Of a stretch of 44,103 bases of DNA, positions 25,759 through 33,517 are shown piece by piece. The notes below the pieces were generated by a model that saw only the letters and a list, made by a program, of their open reading frames with translations, did no database searches and was not told the DNA's origin. Source of the DNA: an uncultured Clostridia bacterium (GTDB taxonomy: Bacteria; Bacillota; Clostridia; Monoglobales; Monoglobaceae); assembly GCA_934454115.1 (NCBI GenBank), contig CAKSFQ010000021.1:1-44103 (forward strand), given 5' to 3'. Each line of letters starts with the position of its first letter. The stretch's first letter is position 1. The translations under genes were made by a program, and so were the position numbers.

Positions 25759-26760
25759 TCAGCCGCCGACCGTCATTCTTGCCGCCGTCTCCCGGTCGAT
25801 CTCCAGCGGCATCTCTTTTCCATCTATGTAGAGCATCAGATTATCGATCAGCCGCAGGGTGATGATCGGCCGCCGGTCAATCGTCGGCCCTGCCATATGC
25901 GGCATACAATAGACGTTTTTGAGCGTCCGAAGCTCGCTGTCCATTTTTAAAGGCTCGTCACAGTAAACATCGAGTACAGCGTCAAACCGGTTTTCTTTCA
26001 GCGCCGCAATCATCGCCGGTTCATCGACAATTCTGCCTCTCGCTGTATTCAAAAACAGCGCGCCATCTTTAATCAGCTTAAATTGCTCCGCGCCGATCAT
26101 TCCTCTTGTCCTCTCGTTCATGGCAGAATGGAGAGTAACAATATCGCATTGCAGCGCCTCTTCTAAGGATACCTGCTCTGCATGGCATTCTTGAAGGATT
26201 GACGAATCCACCGGGTAGGACGAATAAATTTTTATCTTTACGCCAAACACCCGGAGCTTTTTAACCAAAAAGGTCGCGATGGTCCCAAACCCGATGATGC
26301 CGACCGTTCTGTCAAGAAGACCTTTGGAGTAGTCATCCTTCTCATGCCAGCCGCCGCTCTTTAAACGGTATACGTAATCCGGCAGTTTTCTCAGCCCCAT
26401 CAGCATATAGGAGATAGCCCCCTCCGCAACTGATTCCGCATACATCAGATTGCCGCTGAGTACCCGGATTCCGTTATCATAAATATCTTTTGTCACCAAA
26501 CTTCCGACACTGCCGCCGGTATGTACAATCAGCTTGACATTGCTTCCCTTTACCATGTCATAGGAAATCTGCGGATGTCCCCAGCCGGTCATTACCGCGT
26601 CACAATCCTTAATCTGCTCCGCAAACTGCTTGGGCGTCATCATTCCTTGATACGGAGAGTATTTTACCCGGACTCTCTCCTCCATATATTTTTGCACATT
26701 TTGATCGATAAACGTATCAAAAACATCGCTTTCTTTTGGTATAGACACAAATACTTTCAT
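25759..26760 (-). CDS. D-isomer-specific 2-hydroxyacid dehydrogenase family protein
   Basis: Cytoplasmic NAD(P)-dependent dehydrogenase of 333 residues. The nucleotide-binding motif is G-I-I-G-F-G-T-I-A (154-162). The catalytic set is R241 in N-T-A-R-G-R, E269 in C-D-E-P-L and H288 in M-P-H-M-A-G-P-T, the usual Arg-Glu-His arrangement. The length is normal for phosphoglycerate or glyoxylate/hydroxypyruvate reductase relatives. The GGAG box upstream is good. The gene starts just after a hairpin that separates it from the GDSL gene, so its expression may be set by read-through. A role in reducing a 2-keto sugar acid derived from uronic acid fits the PL8 context but is an inference. Confidence 0.93.
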   Translation of the reverse strand: MKVFVSIPKESDVFDTFIDQNVQKYMEERVRVKYSPYQGMMTPKQFAEQIKDCDAVMTGWGHPQISYDMVKGSNVKLIVHTGGSVGSLVTKDIYDNGIRVLSGNLMYAESVAEGAISYMLMGLRKLPDYVYRLKSGGWHEKDDYSKGLLDRTVGIIGFGTIATFLVKKLRVFGVKIKIYSSYPVDSSILQECHAEQVSLEEALQCDIVTLHSAMNERTRGMIGAEQFKLIKDGALFLNTARGRIVDEPAMIAALKENRFDAVLDVYCDEPLKMDSELRTLKNVYCMPHMAGPTIDRRPIITLRLIDNLMLYIDGKEMPLEIDRETAARMTVGG

Positions 26761-26795
26761 AGCCTTTATCTCCTCTCTTTGTGATGGGCTTCATA

Positions 26796-26825
26796 AAACA
26801 AATGGGGGTTGTTTTCACAACCCCC
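26796..26825 (-). terminator. Intra-operon hairpin after the GDSL gene
   Basis: Perfect nine-bp stem GGGGGTTGT (26804-26812) with ACAACCCCC (26817-26825) and a four-base loop. On the minus strand it is followed by ATTTGTTTTATG, a moderate U-tract. It stands five bases after the GDSL stop and 44 bases before the dehydrogenase start. No promoter is evident between, so it is probably a partial terminator or an mRNA end-protecting stem. Confidence 0.75.
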
Positions 26826-26830
26826 GTTTA

Positions 26831-27472
26831 TCAGCATTGCTCCAAAAACGCGGCCAGCATTGCCGCAATCTTTTCATGTCCCCGATCATTGGGGTGCAAG
26901 CCATCCGGACAGAAAAGCTCTTTTTGAATCGGAATATTCGGCTGAATCCCAACGCCTGCATATAAATCCACAACCGGGATCGAAAAATATTCCGCCATCT
27001 CTCGTATCGCATCGACATATCGCCGAAACACCGCGCCGGAAAACATACTTTTATCAAGCTCATTGCGCCGATGCAGAGGCGTCATAAAGATAATCGGCTT
27101 ATCCGGGTATTTTTCAATCAGTCCTTTCATCAAGAGATACAGCGCACCATAAAAGGTATGCGGCGTATCATCACCAAATGTTCCGATCGGCGCATTGCCA
27201 TGTCCAAAGTCGTTGGTTCCGCCAAACACAACCACCGCGTCCGCGTCATTCGTCATGTCTTTGAATCTTTCGACAAACGCATTCCCGTACGGTTTGGGAT
27301 CGGTACCGACGTATTCGGCAATCCTTGTTCCCTCAATGCCATAGTTATTGGCCGCCTTCAGTCCGTACCGTACCTTGATCAAATTGAGATAAATGTTGTC
27401 AGCAGCGCTGACACCCACGCCTTCCGTAATGCTATCCCCTAAAAAATTGATGACTTTATTCTTCAGCTCCAT
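26831..27472 (-). CDS. GDSL/SGNH-family hydrolase (probable carbohydrate esterase)
   Basis: Protein of 213 residues with the SGNH blocks: G-D-S-I-T-E-G (nucleophile S14), the Gly of N-Y-G-I-E-G, G-G-T-N-D (N87) and D-G-L-H-P-N (D190, H193). There is no signal peptide, so it should be cytoplasmic, like many rhamnogalacturonan-acetylesterase-type and acyl-hydrolase members of polysaccharide loci. It would remove acetyl or other acyl groups from imported oligosaccharides. The start at 27472 is preceded by an AGGGGG element and lies 15 bases after the upstream stop. It directly follows the large SLH-like gene in operon B. Confidence 0.92.
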   Translation of the reverse strand: MELKNKVINFLGDSITEGVGVSAADNIYLNLIKVRYGLKAANNYGIEGTRIAEYVGTDPKPYGNAFVERFKDMTNDADAVVVFGGTNDFGHGNAPIGTFGDDTPHTFYGALYLLMKGLIEKYPDKPIIFMTPLHRRNELDKSMFSGAVFRRYVDAIREMAEYFSIPVVDLYAGVGIQPNIPIQKELFCPDGLHPNDRGHEKIAAMLAAFLEQC

Positions 27473-27487
27473 CCCGGCTTCCCCCTA

Positions 27488-30031
27488 TCAGTCCTCATAC
27501 ATCATTGCCTCTTTGACTTCTGCGTATCTTGCGCGGATAAACACAGTTTTTCCCGGCATCAAATCTGTTTTTTCCAATTTTTCGATCGTTCCGCGCTTGT
27601 GATAAAGATAAACCGTGCTGACAGAAGCCGTACTGAGCAGCGCCCGATTTTCCCCGTAACGCAGCACAACACGGTTGTTTTCATAATCAACATACTCCAG
27701 GGTTCCTGCAATCAGAGTGTCCCGATTATATGCGCCGCCGCTGCACAATCCGTCATAATCGGCATCGTTGGGCCGATACAACAGGTTGATTACGGCCATC
27801 TCTCCGTCATCATTCGCGGCATAACGTATCATATCGCCTTTTTTGACGCCCTTATCCGGCATTGCGCCGTCCTTTACGGCAAAGCAAAGCTCAAAGCCGT
27901 CAACCATCACCGCAACCGTATCACATGGCATACCGTCGGCGTTCAGACCCTTTCCGACGTCACTGACCGGATATGCCGGCGAATTTGTCGATAATCTGTT
28001 GATATTATCATAAAGCACCATCACCGGTACACTGCCGGTTCTTGATACATCATAAAAATACAGGTTTTTATAGCTATTGTCACTCTGGAGGCTATTGACC
28101 GATTTCAGCTTTACCTCGTCCATATCGATATCACTGTCTCCATATTTTCCGGGAACAACAAAGATATAGGTACTTGCATTCAAGGAAACCTCCATATCAA
28201 ACGCGCTGAGCGGTGTGCGGAACGTCCCGGATGCCTTTTGCAGCGACAGCCGAAAATCGCCGTTTTCAATCGCCGTCTCTTCTTCCTTCGACCAGCGCGT
28301 CACCTTTTTTGCAGTGTCTAAAACCCTTATTTTTCCCTCCGGGTTAACGCGGTAGCTGACAAGCTGCGGCAAAAAGCCGTTTTCGCCGTTCAGTTCAGCT
28401 GCATCCACAACATCCTTTGCCGCCGTTCGCTCCCCGTTATAGACTACCTTGCTGCAAAGCGTAAGCTCGACCCAGCGACCCTTATCGGTAAAGATTTTTG
28501 CGGTAAATCCGTCAATCCCGGTCGGTCTGATTTTGTAAAGATACCCGTATACCACATAGTTTTCAAGATCGGCAAAGACAATTTTGCCGCTGAATGCAAA
28601 CCGAAATGTCCCATAGCCGGTGATATTCGGTTCAATGTAACCTTTTTCAAACCTTGCCGTGGTATCCTCCACCGTGATTTCCTCTTCATCGGAAAATACC
28701 ACACTGCCCGTCACACTCTTTCGGCAAACATACGCCTTTACCACCGAAACACCCTTTTCTGTATCAGAGGCCGCAATCGATACTACATCATCGATTTTTA
28801 AATCGGAAACCGCAACCGGCTGCCCGTCCAAGAGTAGCTGCACGATGCGCTCATTCTCCCTGTTTTCCAGTTCGTACACTTCGCCATCGGAGCGGCCAAA
28901 GATTTTATTGGAAACCGCGTCCACACCGCGAATCACAATATGCTGATAAGACACAATGCTCACCACATCGGCAACCGAATCGTTATCATTGTCAATCAGG
29001 CTGATACTGCCCACCAGCGTATCGGTCTTGATATCCGAAAACTTTTTCAGCTTTCCGTTATACAAAAATGAAGCAGACCGGTCAATCGGTTTTTTCACCT
29101 GACGCCCGCGCACATCAGTATAGGTCAATCTCGTCTCTTTCAGACTTTCAAGATCATCGGCATCGATCGTAAACACATCATTCTCACCGCAGTCCGTCAT
29201 ATAAACGATGCTGTATACGCCGTCATTTTCTCTGTAATAATAGTCCACGTTGTGTCCAATCTGATCAAAGAATACGGCGTCGGACCGGTAGTTGACATTG
29301 TCAATCCGCACATTGCCCCACTTGCACCCCATCGATGCATAGATTGAGGTAATCGGATTGGCCTCGACAATGCCGCTGCCGTGCTTGATCGAAAACGCAG
29401 CCGTCAAGAGCGGCTCGCGCTGCCGATACTTTACGGTATCGCCAAAGCCCTCCGGCTCCATCACATTGGTAAACAGGGCGTGATACATCATCGTGACAAG
29501 ATCGCCATTTGTCAGTGCATCCTGCGGCGCCCCCTCTACGCCGGTACGGATACCGATGCGGTTTGCCATCACCTCCGGCGTGATGTTCCCCTCTTTGGCA
29601 ATTCTGCCATAGCCCAAAAGGTTAACCAGCATCTGCATGGCATCGGCCACCGTTGCCTGATCTTTGAGCCGCAGAGCCCCGGCATCCTCTGTCAGATACC
29701 CAAGTGCATAGGCCACGGCAACATCACCATAGAATGCAGAATCCTCCGTCACATCGGTATAGGGAAGATGGTTGCTATCTGCCGCAATCATATCCGCAGC
29801 ATAGCCGCTGAGTCTGACAACTCTTTGAATCAATTCGCCGCGGCTAAGCGTTGCGGCATAGTTTTTTATGGTTCCGTCCGCAGCCCCCACGGCCGTCATG
29901 ACTGTATGATACTTTTCTGCCTCGGCATATGCCTTGCTATCAGCATCCACAGAGTCGGCCGCCGCCGGCACGGACACAAGAAGGCTCAGCATGACAATCC
30001 ATACCGCTATGGCAGCGATCCGTTTTTTCAT
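27488..30031 (-). CDS. Large secreted surface protein with SLH-like N-terminus (paralogue of 4643-7237)
   Basis: Secreted protein of about 847 residues. ATGs occur at 30040, 30037 and 30031; the GGAAAGG box touches the first, so the ATG at 30031, which begins a classical signal peptide (M-K-K-R-I ending A-A-A), is preferred. Residues about 40-190 form SLH-like repeats: L-S-R-G-E-L-I-Q-R-V-V-R-L-S-G-Y, Y-T-D-V-T-E-D-S-A-F-Y-G-D-V-A-V-A-Y-A-L-G-Y and A-T-V-A-D-A-M-Q-M-L-V. They are easier to recognise here than in the paralogue. The rest is beta-rich with repeated strands such as S-L-I-D-N-D-N-D. The end has G-K-T-V-F-I-R-A-R-Y-A-E-V-K-E-A-M-M-Y. No catalytic residues are recognised. It follows the SLH protein by about 20 bases, as its paralogue does in operon A. 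Confidence 0.8.
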   Translation of the reverse strand: MKKRIAAIAVWIVMLSLLVSVPAAADSVDADSKAYAEAEKYHTVMTAVGAADGTIKNYAATLSRGELIQRVVRLSGYAADMIAADSNHLPYTDVTEDSAFYGDVAVAYALGYLTEDAGALRLKDQATVADAMQMLVNLLGYGRIAKEGNITPEVMANRIGIRTGVEGAPQDALTNGDLVTMMYHALFTNVMEPEGFGDTVKYRQREPLLTAAFSIKHGSGIVEANPITSIYASMGCKWGNVRIDNVNYRSDAVFFDQIGHNVDYYYRENDGVYSIVYMTDCGENDVFTIDADDLESLKETRLTYTDVRGRQVKKPIDRSASFLYNGKLKKFSDIKTDTLVGSISLIDNDNDSVADVVSIVSYQHIVIRGVDAVSNKIFGRSDGEVYELENRENERIVQLLLDGQPVAVSDLKIDDVVSIAASDTEKGVSVVKAYVCRKSVTGSVVFSDEEEITVEDTTARFEKGYIEPNITGYGTFRFAFSGKIVFADLENYVVYGYLYKIRPTGIDGFTAKIFTDKGRWVELTLCSKVVYNGERTAAKDVVDAAELNGENGFLPQLVSYRVNPEGKIRVLDTAKKVTRWSKEEETAIENGDFRLSLQKASGTFRTPLSAFDMEVSLNASTYIFVVPGKYGDSDIDMDEVKLKSVNSLQSDNSYKNLYFYDVSRTGSVPVMVLYDNINRLSTNSPAYPVSDVGKGLNADGMPCDTVAVMVDGFELCFAVKDGAMPDKGVKKGDMIRYAANDDGEMAVINLLYRPNDADYDGLCSGGAYNRDTLIAGTLEYVDYENNRVVLRYGENRALLSTASVSTVYLYHKRGTIEKLEKTDLMPGKTVFIRARYAEVKEAMMYED

Positions 30032-30053
30032 ATTCATCATCCTTTCCGGTTGT

Positions 30054-32222
30054 CTAAGACTGCTTCACGTTTTTTGCCATAACGGCAGTCATTTTTGCCG
30101 CCTCTGCTCTCACGGCATGATCCTGCGGCCGAAATGCGCCGTTTTCATCTCCGTTGATGATGCCTGCTGCTTGCAGAGCCGCCACGGCATCCTTTGCATA
30201 ATCATCAATATCCGCACCGTCTAAAAATCCATTTCCGTCCCCGGCTGCCTTCATTTCAATACCGCATGCCTGCGCCGCACGGTACAAAATTGCGGCAATC
30301 TCCTGACGGGTGATCTTTCTTCCTGTTCCAAAACTGTTATCCTCGTATCCGCGAATTATCCCTGCCGCACACGCTGATGCGACATAGGGATAATACCAAT
30401 CCGATTCGCCCACATCCGAAAAACTGCACATTGCACCGGAATTTTGGATATTCAATGCACCAACCACCAATTTAACAAACTCTTCCCTGGTAATCGAATC
30501 GCCCGGCCGGAACCGTTGATCCGCCGCCGGAGAAATCACCGCCGCTTTGTATAAATCATGAATATATTCCTCTGCCCACGCATAGTCGGCCAAATCAATA
30601 AACGGCCTGCTCTCTGTTTCAGGCTCTGATGGTTTCACCTCAACTGCGGCCGGAAAGCTATTGCTGCTGTCGCTGCCGAGGCTACCGCCGCCGCCGCCAC
30701 CGGTCGGTCCTGTCGGAGTCTGAGAACTGCCGTCCTTCGGCACTGCCGCAGCAAATGCCGTCCGAAAGCTTTGGATTGTCAAAAACGGTACGCTTTGCAT
30801 AACTATCTTACAGATACTGTTACGCTGAGTCTCGTCCTTCGCCGCATAAACGCTGTACGCGGACACCCCATACAGCAAAACGTCCTTGTTTGCCGTGATA
30901 TATTCGTCCGCATCCGTCCAGTCTTTAAGATTCAACTTGGCGATCAAATCCTGTGCTCTCGTGATAATCTCCGAAACATCGGCATACTTCCAGCCGGCTG
31001 CCGGCTTTTGTTCATATAACCACAGCGCGGCATTGTCAAGCTCGTTCTCTAAAAGAGTCGTCAGTTCCATCTCCTTAGCGTATTTTTTCAGCGCTGCCTT
31101 TTCGGCTGCGGCCGATGCCGCTTGGTTGATTTCACGTTCGATATCATCGCGCATCTGATTGCTCAAATAAAACACAGTGCAGGCTGTCTTTTCGTCCGCG
31201 CCGCGGCCAAAAACCTCTGCCGTGTAGATTCCTGTTTCGGCCGTTTGCGCCATAACCACGGCATATGCAAACCCGCCGCCCGCGTTTTCTTTGATCTGGT
31301 TAAGGTTTACGATCTTTCCTGTCGGGTCACAGAGCTTTACCGTCACCGCACCGCTTGCCGAAAGGCCGCTCTTTCCGCTGATCACAATACTGTCGCCGCT
31401 CTTTTGAACCTCAGCATCGATCCGACGCTTTTCCATCAGGCCGATTCTGTCCAATACCGCCTGTTCAAATTTTTCTTTAAAATCCGTCACAGACCCAAAC
31501 GGTTTTTTGGCAACAACCGCCTCGTTCACCGCGTTGCGATCTTTGGATTTCATTCTTTGATACGGTACATAGGCATCGCATTTTCCAAGCAGCACATTGT
31601 GCTCCCCGGTTAAAAGACTGCCAAGACCATTCGCAGACACCGTCTGCAGCTGCGCAAACACGGCCTCGCTCTTTCGGGCAATTGCCTGTATTTCGCTGAA
31701 TGTGAGCGTCTTTACGCTTGCGGCGTGATAGAGCATCTCCGCCGCAACGCTTACCTGAAGATCCGTAAAATTGTTGATTCCTAAGATTTCTGCCTCGGCA
31801 CGTATCAAGGCCTCTGCCTCTTTTGCAGACGCCGCCGCATTGATGCCGTTTTCAATCTTTTCGGCCTCCTTGCCGCTCAGATAGTATGCATCAGTGACAA
31901 ACGGCTGCTTTGCACCGCGCGCCATAACGGTGATACTGTAACTGCCGGAACTGTCGTTTTCACCCAGCGCCGTCATGTACACAAAGGTTCCGTCATCGTT
32001 TACATCGATCTGATTTAAGTGTACCGTATCGCCGGCCGGGTTACAGATTTTGACTGCCACGTTTCTGATCGTCGAGAGACATCCGCCGCCGGTAATCATC
32101 ATATTTTTGTCAACAATCTCGGCCTTGGCATACAAACTGTCCGACTCCGCACGGACAGCCTGAGCGCATACCATATTTATCATCAGCAAAACCATCATGA
32201 TATAGGTCACAAATTTTTTCAT
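30054..32222 (-). CDS. SLH-domain cell-surface anchoring protein with duplicated N-terminal unit
   Basis: Secreted protein of 722 residues with a signal peptide ending near residue 25. Two tandem units of about 225 residues (31-255 and 266-490) each consist of an Ig-like beta-sandwich, with V-K-(I/L)-C-(N/D)-P-(A/T)-G and L-N-Q-I followed by G-x-Y-x-x-x-V. A helical domain with A-A-S-A then follows. A poly-Gly linker (507-513) leads to three SLH repeats at about 541-590, 600-653 and 666-715, with F-R-P-G-D-S-I-T-R-E-E-F, S-D-W-Y-Y-P-Y-V and F-R-P-Q-D-H-A-V-R-A-E. The SLH triplet should bind cell-wall polysaccharide, leaving the two units exposed as possible docking or binding surfaces. The start has an AAGGAG box eight bases upstream. 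It is the longer paralogue of the protein at 7253-8932. Confidence 0.93.
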   Translation of the reverse strand: MKKFVTYIMMVLLMINMVCAQAVRAESDSLYAKAEIVDKNMMITGGGCLSTIRNVAVKICNPAGDTVHLNQIDVNDDGTFVYMTALGENDSSGSYSITVMARGAKQPFVTDAYYLSGKEAEKIENGINAAASAKEAEALIRAEAEILGINNFTDLQVSVAAEMLYHAASVKTLTFSEIQAIARKSEAVFAQLQTVSANGLGSLLTGEHNVLLGKCDAYVPYQRMKSKDRNAVNEAVVAKKPFGSVTDFKEKFEQAVLDRIGLMEKRRIDAEVQKSGDSIVISGKSGLSASGAVTVKLCDPTGKIVNLNQIKENAGGGFAYAVVMAQTAETGIYTAEVFGRGADEKTACTVFYLSNQMRDDIEREINQAASAAAEKAALKKYAKEMELTTLLENELDNAALWLYEQKPAAGWKYADVSEIITRAQDLIAKLNLKDWTDADEYITANKDVLLYGVSAYSVYAAKDETQRNSICKIVMQSVPFLTIQSFRTAFAAAVPKDGSSQTPTGPTGGGGGGSLGSDSSNSFPAAVEVKPSEPETESRPFIDLADYAWAEEYIHDLYKAAVISPAADQRFRPGDSITREEFVKLVVGALNIQNSGAMCSFSDVGESDWYYPYVASACAAGIIRGYEDNSFGTGRKITRQEIAAILYRAAQACGIEMKAAGDGNGFLDGADIDDYAKDAVAALQAAGIINGDENGAFRPQDHAVRAEAAKMTAVMAKNVKQS

Positions 32223-32250
32223 TGCTTACACTCCTTGATTGCCTCTGCGT

Positions 32251-33492
32251 TTATCTGACCTCTCCGTAATTTCCAAAGGTATACATTCCGTTCTCGCTAT
32301 CCCATAAAAAGGCACGCACATAGCAGTTTTCATAAGAATCTGTGCTGACCTCTGCGGTAAAATCCTTGGTCTCGCCTGCGCCCGCCGTCACGGCGCCGCC
32401 CAAGCCGAGCGCTTTCATGGCATTGGTCGTTTTATCATATACACCGACAAACAACACGCCCGTCTGCGCGCTATCGGTGGTATTCTCCGCCGATGCCGTC
32501 ACGGTGATTTTTCCGCTCCGCGGCAAAGAATCACCGCAACTAAACACATAGCTGCCAATCAAAAGCTCCGGGCCGCCGGCCGTAAAACTGACGCGGCAGT
32601 CCTCACCCGGTGTCGTTCCATCCTCAAACGCCGCACTGCCGCTTAGGGTGACGGTGTACTCTGCATCACGCGTAAAATCTTTAGAAAATACGATATATAT
32701 CTTATTGAGTTCGTGATAAACGCGGTAGTCCGCCGGGGATTCTAACACGCCGCCGTCACATAAAACCGCAATCTTATCTGCGTAATAATCCTTTTCGAGC
32801 TTTAACAGCCGATTTGCCGTAAACGCAAACTCCCGGTCGGTCACAGGGATATCGACCATGCCGTCCTTGATTGACGCCTGGATCGCCTCACTCTGTTCCC
32901 CAATCGCTGCCGGATTGTCCTTAGAAAACCAAATCTTATCAAAGTAAAGCTCTGTTCCATCGACAGGACCGGTTCCCCAGCCGCCGATGTTAAAGAATAG
33001 CTGCACCTCGTCTGTCTCACTGCTCCCGGAAAATTTGGATAAGCTGTACGCACCCACATCAAACTGAACCAGCTTCCAGCCGCTCCAGTTTACCGTGCCC
33101 TTGAGCTGATCATATTTATTGACCGTCTTGTCCTGATAAATGAGATTGAACTGCTGGCCGTTTGCCGCCTCGGAATACATCCAGATATTGATGTACTGAT
33201 ATTCAAGCAGCCTTCCGAGACTGTTTTCGCCCGAAAGGGTCGGCGAATACAGATAATTGCTCTTGCCGAGGTTACTCCACCTAAGGCTTGCGGAGGAACC
33301 GTATCTTGTCACATCATCTGCGATTTCAATAGTGCCGTTGGACTGCTGCTTCCAGCCGCCGACTTCGCCGGCGGAAAAATCACCGATTACCAGGTCGTCC
33401 GCAGCGGCTGCGGCGCTGCCGCCGCAGCACAAAACCGCAGCAGCAACCGCCATCGCCGTAAAGAGAGACCACACTCTTCTCCATCTTGTCAT
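32251..33492 (-). CDS. Secreted protein with one carbohydrate-binding-like module
   Basis: Secreted protein of 413 residues with a signal peptide ending A-A-A-A-A near residue 31; the C-C pair at 22-23 lacks the small residue needed for a lipobox. Residues 34-190 are a jelly-roll-like module: I-G-D-F-S, S-L-R-W, Y-I-N-I-W-M-Y-S-E-A-A-N-G-Q, W-S-G-W-K-L-V, L-Y-F-D-K-I-W. It occurs three more times in the next protein. Conserved Trp and Tyr residues suggest glycan binding. Residues about 205-305 look like an Ig-like domain (F-A-F-T-A-N, D-Y-R-V-Y-H-E-L-N-K-I-Y-I-V-F). The last 90 residues are the shared C-terminal module, with V-R-A-F-L-W-D. No catalytic motif is seen. The GGAGG box is clear. 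It is probably a binding subunit that presents polysaccharide to the PL8 lyase (inference). Confidence 0.85.
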   Translation of the reverse strand: MTRWRRVWSLFTAMAVAAAVLCCGGSAAAAADDLVIGDFSAGEVGGWKQQSNGTIEIADDVTRYGSSASLRWSNLGKSNYLYSPTLSGENSLGRLLEYQYINIWMYSEAANGQQFNLIYQDKTVNKYDQLKGTVNWSGWKLVQFDVGAYSLSKFSGSSETDEVQLFFNIGGWGTGPVDGTELYFDKIWFSKDNPAAIGEQSEAIQASIKDGMVDIPVTDREFAFTANRLLKLEKDYYADKIAVLCDGGVLESPADYRVYHELNKIYIVFSKDFTRDAEYTVTLSGSAAFEDGTTPGEDCRVSFTAGGPELLIGSYVFSCGDSLPRSGKITVTASAENTTDSAQTGVLFVGVYDKTTNAMKALGLGGAVTAGAGETKDFTAEVSTDSYENCYVRAFLWDSENGMYTFGNYGEVR

Positions 33493-33517
33493 TTTTCATT
33501 CCTCCCTGTATTTCGCA

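Noticed and set aside
29381..30082. A 233-codon plus-strand open frame
   Set aside because: Antisense shadow of the SLH-like gene, lacking any coding signature.
32251..33492. Reading the 413-residue protein as a lipoprotein because of two cysteines in its leader
   Set aside because: The residues before the cysteines (V-L-C-C) do not fit a lipobox, and a signal peptidase I site A-A-A follows.
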